42,240 nt of DNA from an uncultured Candidatus Poseidoniales archaeon (lineage in GTDB: Archaea > Thermoplasmatota > Poseidoniia > Poseidoniales > Thalassarchaeaceae): the NCBI GenBank assembly GCA_902625325.1, contig CACOAW010000001.1, positions 130,537 through 172,776 on the forward strand, read 5' to 3'. Every line of letters begins with the position of its first letter. Position 1 is the first letter of the stretch. Positions 37,352 through 42,240 of this stretch are shown in pieces. The notes beneath the pieces are model-generated. The model was not told where the DNA came from, searched no databases, and saw only the letters and a list, made by a program, of their open reading frames with translations. The position numbers were made by a program, and so were the translations under genes.

Positions 37352-38494
37352 CTAACGGCTCCTTCTCGAGTTGGCTTCCTCCCTAATTCTCTCTTCTATC
37401 GGAGGAATTGATTCTTCAAGTTCAGCTCTGATCTCTTTGATCTTATTCCTGAGAGAACGAGAGGTCTTTTTTGGAGATTGAAGTCTAAGAACTACAGTAA
37501 CTGAACCTCTTCTGGAAGAGTTTCCATTGAAGGGCAAGCCCCTTCCGTGAATGGTGATTGTTTCGCCCGGATTAGAGCCAGGGGGGACCTTTATTTTCAG
37601 ATTTTCAGAATCGATGTGGGATATCTCTACTGTAGTGCCCAGTGTTAGGTCAGCGAAACTCAGCGGAAGTGCCATCAAAAGATCCGCTCCGTCTCTTTCA
37701 AACCATTGGTGTTTTTGTACCTCTATCTCGATGTATAGATCTCCTGGATGTCCGTTTAGAGAGTTTGGAGCTTCTCCCTGACCTCGCATTCTAAGACGAT
37801 TGCCCGACGTGATTCCCGGGCTAACAGAGAATTTTACCTGAATTGATTGCAATGACCTACCATCTCCCTTACATTCGGAGCAGGGGTCAGTTACAAGCCT
37901 CCCAGAACCCCTGCATGGTGCGCAATCCTTCCTTACTCGTTGTCTGAATGGACCGATCATCGAAATCTCATCTATCCTACCCCTTCCATCGCAAGAGGGG
38001 CAAGTTCTAGATCCGCCTTCGATATTTGATCCGGACCCATTGCATGAATGGCAATTCTTCAGTACTTCAATTTCTAGATCATCATCCAAACCATTCATGG
38101 CAGCCTGAAACGGGACTGAATGCCTTACCAAGAGGTCGGATCCACGTGATCTGTCTTGCTGCTGGTCACCGAAGAATTGACTGAAAATCGATTCAAAACC
38201 TCCTCCGAAGAGGTCATCGAAGTTGATATCCACGCCCTGGAAGCCGCGAGACCCGAATGGTGATCCTCCTGGTCTTTCGTGCCCAAAGACATCGTACTTC
38301 CTCCTTTCTTCTGGATTGGAAAGTATTGCATATGCCTCTTGGATCTCCTTGAACATAGATTCGGCCTCGGCGTCATCGGGGTTCTTGTCTGGGTGGTATT
38401 TTCTAGCCAATGAACGAAATGACTGTTTTATTTGGTCATCAGAAGCATCCTTGGAAACGCCAAGAACATCGTAATAGTCTCGCTTACCAGACAT
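37352..38494 (-). CDS. dnaJ: Chaperone DnaJ, type I
   Basis: Hsp40 co-chaperone stimulating DnaK ATPase and delivering unfolded proteins. 380 residues: J-domain with H-P-D at 34-36, a short G/F region (about 74-100), and a zinc domain with four intact CxxCxGxG repeats starting at 148, 165, 191 and 205. Substrate-binding C-terminal domains follow. All family elements are present. No dnaK or grpE is adjacent in this window. Archaeal DnaJ/DnaK are widely held to derive from bacteria. Confidence 0.95.
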   Translation of the reverse strand: MSGKRDYYDVLGVSKDASDDQIKQSFRSLARKYHPDKNPDDAEAESMFKEIQEAYAILSNPEERRKYDVFGHERPGGSPFGSRGFQGVDINFDDLFGGGFESIFSQFFGDQQQDRSRGSDLLVRHSVPFQAAMNGLDDDLEIEVLKNCHSCNGSGSNIEGGSRTCPSCDGRGRIDEISMIGPFRQRVRKDCAPCRGSGRLVTDPCSECKGDGRSLQSIQVKFSVSPGITSGNRLRMRGQGEAPNSLNGHPGDLYIEIEVQKHQWFERDGADLLMALPLSFADLTLGTTVEISHIDSENLKIKVPPGSNPGETITIHGRGLPFNGNSSRRGSVTVVLRLQSPKKTSRSLRNKIKEIRAELEESIPPIEERIREEANSRRSR

Positions 38495-38539
38495 AGGCCC
38501 GACTCAGGCCCTGAAAGGAGTCATATCAACCGTTCCCTA

Positions 38540-39298
38540 TCAACTCATGAAAGAACCACATGATGTGCAATAATCCGAAACTGCATCGTTATATGTAGAA
38601 CATGAGTTGCAAAATCTTGTTTTCCTTTGTGTACCATCTGGAATCACCCACTGAGAGCCTCCAGTAGAGCCAAACGATTGAAAATCTTCGATTCTATCAT
38701 TCGTAATGGATTGTTTTTTCTTTAATTCTTGCTTATTCTTATCCGCTCTCTTTTTGGCTGATTTATCGACCAAGGAATAGAAGAAATTCGCTACTAACTC
38801 GGAAATTTTTTTCTCGGAAATTTTTTTTTCTTCCTTTCTTTCCTTGACGATTTCAATTCCGTCCACACGAACAGAATATTCAGAGTCATCTTCATTGTGT
38901 TCTAACTCTTCCAATTCTCTATTGAGTTGTCCTACACTGCCTTGCATCCTCATCCTCGAGCGTGAGGCCTTTCTCCCTTTGAAGTCGGAATGCGCCCTGG
39001 CCTCTAGCCTCTGAATAGCCACTTCCCCCTTTTCCCAGAGGCCCTTATCTTCCATTTTGTAGGTTCTAGATAGGGCATCTATGGCCTTAGAGCGACGGAA
39101 TTCGTGATCACGCACTCGGGAGTATCTGAAGGCCAGAATTATCCCAAATGCGGTAGCAAATAAATGAGTCAGGATTTCCCCTAAATCGTCATTTACAAGT
39201 GCTTCATCTAGTTTAGGGGATAGTATCCTGAATGCAATTACTATAATATTTGGGATCATAATTAGTGCAAGTGAAACTAGGCCAGAACGTTGGACCAT
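38540..39298 (-). CDS. Membrane protein with charged coiled coil and C-terminal zinc ribbon
   Basis: About 252 residues. Two N-terminal membrane helices (roughly 5-25 and 40-58) precede a long lysine/glutamate-rich helical region (about 60-190, probable coiled coil). A C-terminal ribbon follows with C-N-S-C and C-T-S-C. I prefer ATG 39298 over the TTG 39304. Unrecognised family. Like the protein at 30986-32995, it puts a zinc ribbon on the cytosolic side of the membrane. Upstream of dnaJ on the same strand, with 45 nt between. Confidence 0.68.
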   Translation of the reverse strand: MVQRSGLVSLALIMIPNIIVIAFRILSPKLDEALVNDDLGEILTHLFATAFGIILAFRYSRVRDHEFRRSKAIDALSRTYKMEDKGLWEKGEVAIQRLEARAHSDFKGRKASRSRMRMQGSVGQLNRELEELEHNEDDSEYSVRVDGIEIVKERKEEKKISEKKISELVANFFYSLVDKSAKKRADKNKQELKKKQSITNDRIEDFQSFGSTGGSQWVIPDGTQRKTRFCNSCSTYNDAVSDYCTSCGSFMS

Positions 39299-39387
39299 GT
39301 ACAAACGTGAGTTGTAAATGGTTTGAATTTTCGTGAGAAATGGACAAGTCTGGTTATCACTATTAATGTCCAGTAATTCGGAGGAAT

Positions 39388-39876
39388 ATGGATCCCAAGG
39401 TGCGGGTTTCTACTGTAATACGAAGTCATGACAATCCGGATAAGGTCAAAGACTCTATCACGTCAATTTTTCCTGACTGGGAACCTAGTAATTTCCCAGG
39501 GAGATCCTCGTTTCCTGTGACAAGAAGTTCTGAGGTGGTTTCTGCAGAAATTCAGTCAATTGACGGTTTTCTATCAATCCTTAGGGAAAATAGAGTACTA
39601 GACACCGCACTGGATGCCATGGCAATGAAGGCCCACGAGGGAGGGACGGTGTTCTATCTCTCTAGACAATCTGCCTCTATTGGGAAGGTTTCCTTCGTAC
39701 TGGAGCAAAATGCACTTGGAGGATTGATAGAAGTCACATTGGAGGGAAGTGACATAGAGATATGGCTGGAACAACAGACTTGGCACATTGGAAGAGAAAA
39801 AGTCCCTAGGGTAGTAGGCGACGAGTATTCTATGAGCTCCGATGGGGATGCCGCGGAATGGTTCCAATCACCATGA
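39388..39876 (+). CDS. COG1325 (DUF54) RNA-binding protein
   Basis: A 162-residue member of the conserved archaeal COG1325 family, annotated in genomes as an RNA-binding or exosome-related protein. The V-R-V-S-T-V-I-x-x-x-x-x-x-D-K-V start is family-like. So is the S-R-Q-S-A-S-I-G-K-V-S-F segment (residues about 97-108), the counterpart of the K-Q-A-A-x-x-G-x-V-S-F motif. GGAGGAAT just upstream of ATG 39388 is a good Shine-Dalgarno. Divergent from the zinc-ribbon membrane protein. Confidence 0.8.
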   Translation: MDPKVRVSTVIRSHDNPDKVKDSITSIFPDWEPSNFPGRSSFPVTRSSEVVSAEIQSIDGFLSILRENRVLDTALDAMAMKAHEGGTVFYLSRQSASIGKVSFVLEQNALGGLIEVTLEGSDIEIWLEQQTWHIGREKVPRVVGDEYSMSSDGDAAEWFQSP

Positions 39877-40008
39877 GAGCCATCTAGCCTAAGTACGGAC
39901 TCCTTGATATTATTGTACTACTCTGGCATCATGCAAGTTGTCCATTGTTCTCATCTTCGGGTTTAGGATAGTCGGCAAATTCATGCCCTCATAATATTCG
40001 CAGGTACT

Positions 40009-40341
40009 GTGGCGGAAGAGTACGTGGTACAGATTGAGACCTCCGAAAAACAGGGTTTCAGGCCTCTTGGGGTCGTGTCTGCGATCTGGAGTGAGCTTAG
40101 CGGTGGAATCGGACCATGGGGGGCAGTGCGGCCCCTGTTTGCAGTAGCTCTCTCACTAGTCCCTTTTCTATTCCTTGGACAGCATTTCAACAGGCAACAC
40201 AGAAAGGCTGGAGAGTGGTTCTTAATCCAGTTTCCATTAATCCCTGCCTTTCTCTGGCCGTTCTTATTCGTATGGTCCATTGCTGACGCCTGGTGGATCT
40301 CTAGTGGGATTGTAGCTTCATCTCAGAATAGCCTTGACTAG
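40009..40341 (+). CDS. Small membrane protein of unknown function
   Basis: A 110-residue protein with a charged N-terminus and two or three membrane segments (about 40-58, 70-95). GTG start. The 130 nt before it hold no gene and probably carry its promoter. It overlaps the convergent next gene by 4 nt. No family recognised. Confidence 0.55.
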   Translation: MAEEYVVQIETSEKQGFRPLGVVSAIWSELSGGIGPWGAVRPLFAVALSLVPFLFLGQHFNRQHRKAGEWFLIQFPLIPAFLWPFLFVWSIADAWWISSGIVASSQNSLD

Positions 40342-40817
40342 AAATCATCTCTCAGGGAAAGTGGACTGAAAAGGGCACCTGGACTGGAGGCACTGTAGAG
40401 TTGTTTCCTTATTTCGAATTCCCAATCTCTAAGCTCCTGCAAGGCTGGAACAAATTCCATTTGGCTCTCATTCAGAATCGTCCTAACCATCGTATCTAGA
40501 ATGTCCATTCTATCGTTATCCACCCTGTCAATTAGCTTCTCTAGAGGGAATGACTCGATTCCAGTTAGTTCGGTGTTTTCTTTATCAGAATCAACTGGTA
40601 ATGGATTCAAAATAGCCGGTGGGAGTTCCTCTCCAGCTATATCTGCGGCATTCTCGAGAGATTCCAGCACAATTCTGATGTATTTTGAGACTACCAACGC
40701 GACCTCGATTATTGGCATACTTAGCTGATTTGTTAGATGAACCATATTTTCCCTGAGGAATAATAACTTCTCATTAACCTCCGAGTTCGGAGTGGGAACA
40801 GCCCTCCCTTCTTCCAT
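40338..40817 (-). CDS. Predicted soluble helical protein, unknown function
   Basis: A 159-residue protein, acidic and mostly helical, with no cysteine pairs, signal or membrane segment. No family recognised. Codon-frame tightness and convergent 4-nt overlap with its neighbour support it as a gene. It is preceded by the surface-protein gene on the same strand with a 39-nt gap. Confidence 0.55.
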   Translation of the reverse strand: MEEGRAVPTPNSEVNEKLLFLRENMVHLTNQLSMPIIEVALVVSKYIRIVLESLENAADIAGEELPPAILNPLPVDSDKENTELTGIESFPLEKLIDRVDNDRMDILDTMVRTILNESQMEFVPALQELRDWEFEIRKQLYSASSPGALFSPLSLRDDF

Positions 40818-40856
40818 GATTCCGTGAGGGGAGGAGGTAGCAAATGAAATGTAGAG

Positions 40857-42239
40857 TTAAGATGTTCTGTCATCATAGCGAATCGGTGAACCGCTATTCC
40901 CCCTTATCCCATCCAACAGGTCATCGTCTATCTCGAAGAAGTCGTTCAACCAATCCCCATCTGTATCCCAATTCGTAGGATCTGTACCATCTGCGACTAA
41001 ATCCCCGTCAATGTCCAGATTCCACCATCCATAGGCATACTCACCTAGGCCAATGTTTGGAAGGTGGAATTGATCTCCTGCAATCCTGTTGAACTCGTCG
41101 GTCCAAGCCCCGTTAACCATGGTTACATCGTTACTAGAGTTCACATCTTGGTATGAGACATCATTGTCGTCGATAATTAATGCATATAACATGTCCTCGT
41201 CATTTATCCTGTTAATCTTGAGATAATTTGAGTCGGCAGTATTGGATCCTGTACAGGCTCCAAGGAGGGTCTCACGAAGTTGCCACCACTCTTCGACATC
41301 TTCACCTGAGCAGTCAAAGAGGGCTGATGCCCTGACTATTGAAGGGGAAGAAAGGGTGGCGTTTACAACTGCGTAGTACTCCTGGAAGTTGTTGTATGGA
41401 ACATAATCACATACCCCCCTAGAGCAATCCCATTCTCCGTCATTATCCGCATCCTGAGTAGCATCGCTGGGGTCGGTAGCATCATGGGTGAACCATGTCC
41501 AATCTAATTGGGGCCTGTTAATCTGTCCATCGGAGAACTGTATAGGTTTCCAATTCTGAGGCGTCACTTCGATCCACTGAACCTGAATTTTCAGAAAAGA
41601 AGACCAATTATCGTTAGTCTCGTTCCAGCCCCTGTGGAACTCATAGAAATCTGGCATCATGTCTCCATCTGTGTCATTGTCCAGTGGATTTGTTCCATAC
41701 TTGAAGATCTCTCTGCCATCTGAGAGGCTCATGTCTTGGCGGTAGTCCACGACAACTCCATTGACAATAACGGGCGACATCATTACAGAGTCTGAGTCGG
41801 AATCCGGATTCAGCGGCTCTGTCCCATTTCTGTATTCCATAATATTGGTGAAATATAGGGAGTTAGCTCCATTCCCAAACTGCTGATCTGCTGAAAATGG
41901 GGAAAAGGACCTATCCTCCCAAACACCCTGAATCGCTGGAGAATCTATAATATCCCTATCTAACCAACCGTCTGCATCTGGATCATAATCGACATCTAGA
42001 GGATTCAAGGGGTTTAGCGACCAACGTAATGAGTTTACAGGTAGAATCTCCGAGTATACTGAATAGCAGTATTCCCAGCCGTCTGGCATCCCATCTCCAT
42101 CGGAGTCGCTGTCTGTTGGATCACTGATGCCAATCAGGGATCTGTTGAAATTATCGGGGTCTTCCTGATTGATTAGTCCCATCTTTTCAGACGATTTCAA
42201 GCTCTTTGTAGAGAATATTGAGTAAAGCCGACCCCATGC
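40857..42239 (-). CDS. Surface protein with thrombospondin type 3-like calcium-binding repeats (N-terminus outside window)
   Basis: At least 447 residues. Several acidic D-x-D-x-D-G loops are visible, for example D-S-D-G-D-G-M-P-D, D-P-D-A-D-G-W-L-D, D-N-D-T-D-G-D-M-M-P-D and D-T-D-G-D-W-L-N-D. These are typical of Ca2+-binding thrombospondin type 3 or dockerin-like repeats on secreted proteins. No signal peptide is seen. The frame remains open past TTG 42200 to the edge of the window, so the true start and probably a signal peptide lie beyond it. Likely a calcium-stabilised extracellular adhesin or part of a larger surface protein. Confidence 0.85.
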   Translation of the reverse strand, partial: AWGRLYSIFSTKSLKSSEKMGLINQEDPDNFNRSLIGISDPTDSDSDGDGMPDGWEYCYSVYSEILPVNSLRWSLNPLNPLDVDYDPDADGWLDRDIIDSPAIQGVWEDRSFSPFSADQQFGNGANSLYFTNIMEYRNGTEPLNPDSDSDSVMMSPVIVNGVVVDYRQDMSLSDGREIFKYGTNPLDNDTDGDMMPDFYEFHRGWNETNDNWSSFLKIQVQWIEVTPQNWKPIQFSDGQINRPQLDWTWFTHDATDPSDATQDADNDGEWDCSRGVCDYVPYNNFQEYYAVVNATLSSPSIVRASALFDCSGEDVEEWWQLRETLLGACTGSNTADSNYLKINRINDEDMLYALIIDDNDVSYQDVNSSNDVTMVNGAWTDEFNRIAGDQFHLPNIGLGEYAYGWWNLDIDGDLVADGTDPTNWDTDGDWLNDFFEIDDDLLDGIRGNSGSPIRYDDRTS

Positions 42240-42240
42240 T

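Overview
The window is chromosomal DNA from an archaeon, most likely a euryarchaeon of the Thermoplasmatota and plausibly a marine Poseidoniia (Marine Group II/III) type. The domain-level call is strong. It rests on aIF6, an RNase P Rpp21-type subunit, the archaeal GAPDH, archaeosine synthase ArcS, archaeal S15, an archaeal-type GluRS, a COG1325 RNA-binding protein and an archaeal 23S/5S pair enclosed by a bulge-helix-bulge processing stem. The lineage call is inference: 23S-5S without 16S alongside, a Rieske/cytochrome b chain, propionyl-CoA metabolism and several large secreted proteins. Genes are densely packed, often with 1-10 nt overlaps. GAGGTGAT-type Shine-Dalgarno sites occur inside operons, and GTG or TTG starts are frequent.

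Layout. 1-5785: a respiratory cluster with a Tat-exported Rieske protein (cut by the window start), a cytochrome b6-like subunit, and a 937-residue fusion of a cytochrome b C-terminal half with an HdrD/GlpC-like iron-sulfur/CCG module. A small membrane protein, a 2x[4Fe-4S] ferredoxin, another small membrane protein and an alkyltransferase-domain protein follow. 5936-10403: a polyprenol-kinase-like membrane protein, MeaB GTPase and the B12-binding methylmalonyl-CoA mutase subunit on the minus strand, divergent from an acyl-CoA (probably propionyl-CoA) carboxylase set: carboxyltransferase, a small epsilon-like subunit and biotin carrier. Together these suggest the propionyl-CoA to succinyl-CoA route; biotin carboxylase, epimerase and the large mutase subunit are not here. 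10442-12320: threonine synthase and aIF6.

12380-15510: a minus-strand 23S-5S rRNA unit. Its flanks pair to form a long stem with a textbook bulge-helix-bulge, and a structured leader of about 170 nt precedes it. 15692-18789: a minus-strand run of adenylate kinase, RNase P subunit Rnp4, a YhbY/CRM RNA-binding protein, an ArsB/NhaD-superfamily transporter and a zinc-ribbon mini-protein. 18829-23589: a giant membrane-anchored subtilisin-like protease. 23651-28126: GAPDH, divergent from an unusual glutamate-synthase-like fusion and PheT.

28123-42239: information-processing genes (RNase HII, GluRS, S15, ArcS, COG1325 protein), DnaJ, a small basic protein, several secreted or membrane proteins (two with C-terminal cytosolic zinc ribbons), a gene of unclear function downstream of S15, and a Ca2+-binding-repeat surface protein cut by the window end.

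The best candidate for an undescribed system is the Rieske/cytochrome b/HdrD-like chain. Its gene order and fusion imply a membrane complex that passes electrons between a quinone-type pool and a cytosolic iron-sulfur thiol/disulfide-type active site.
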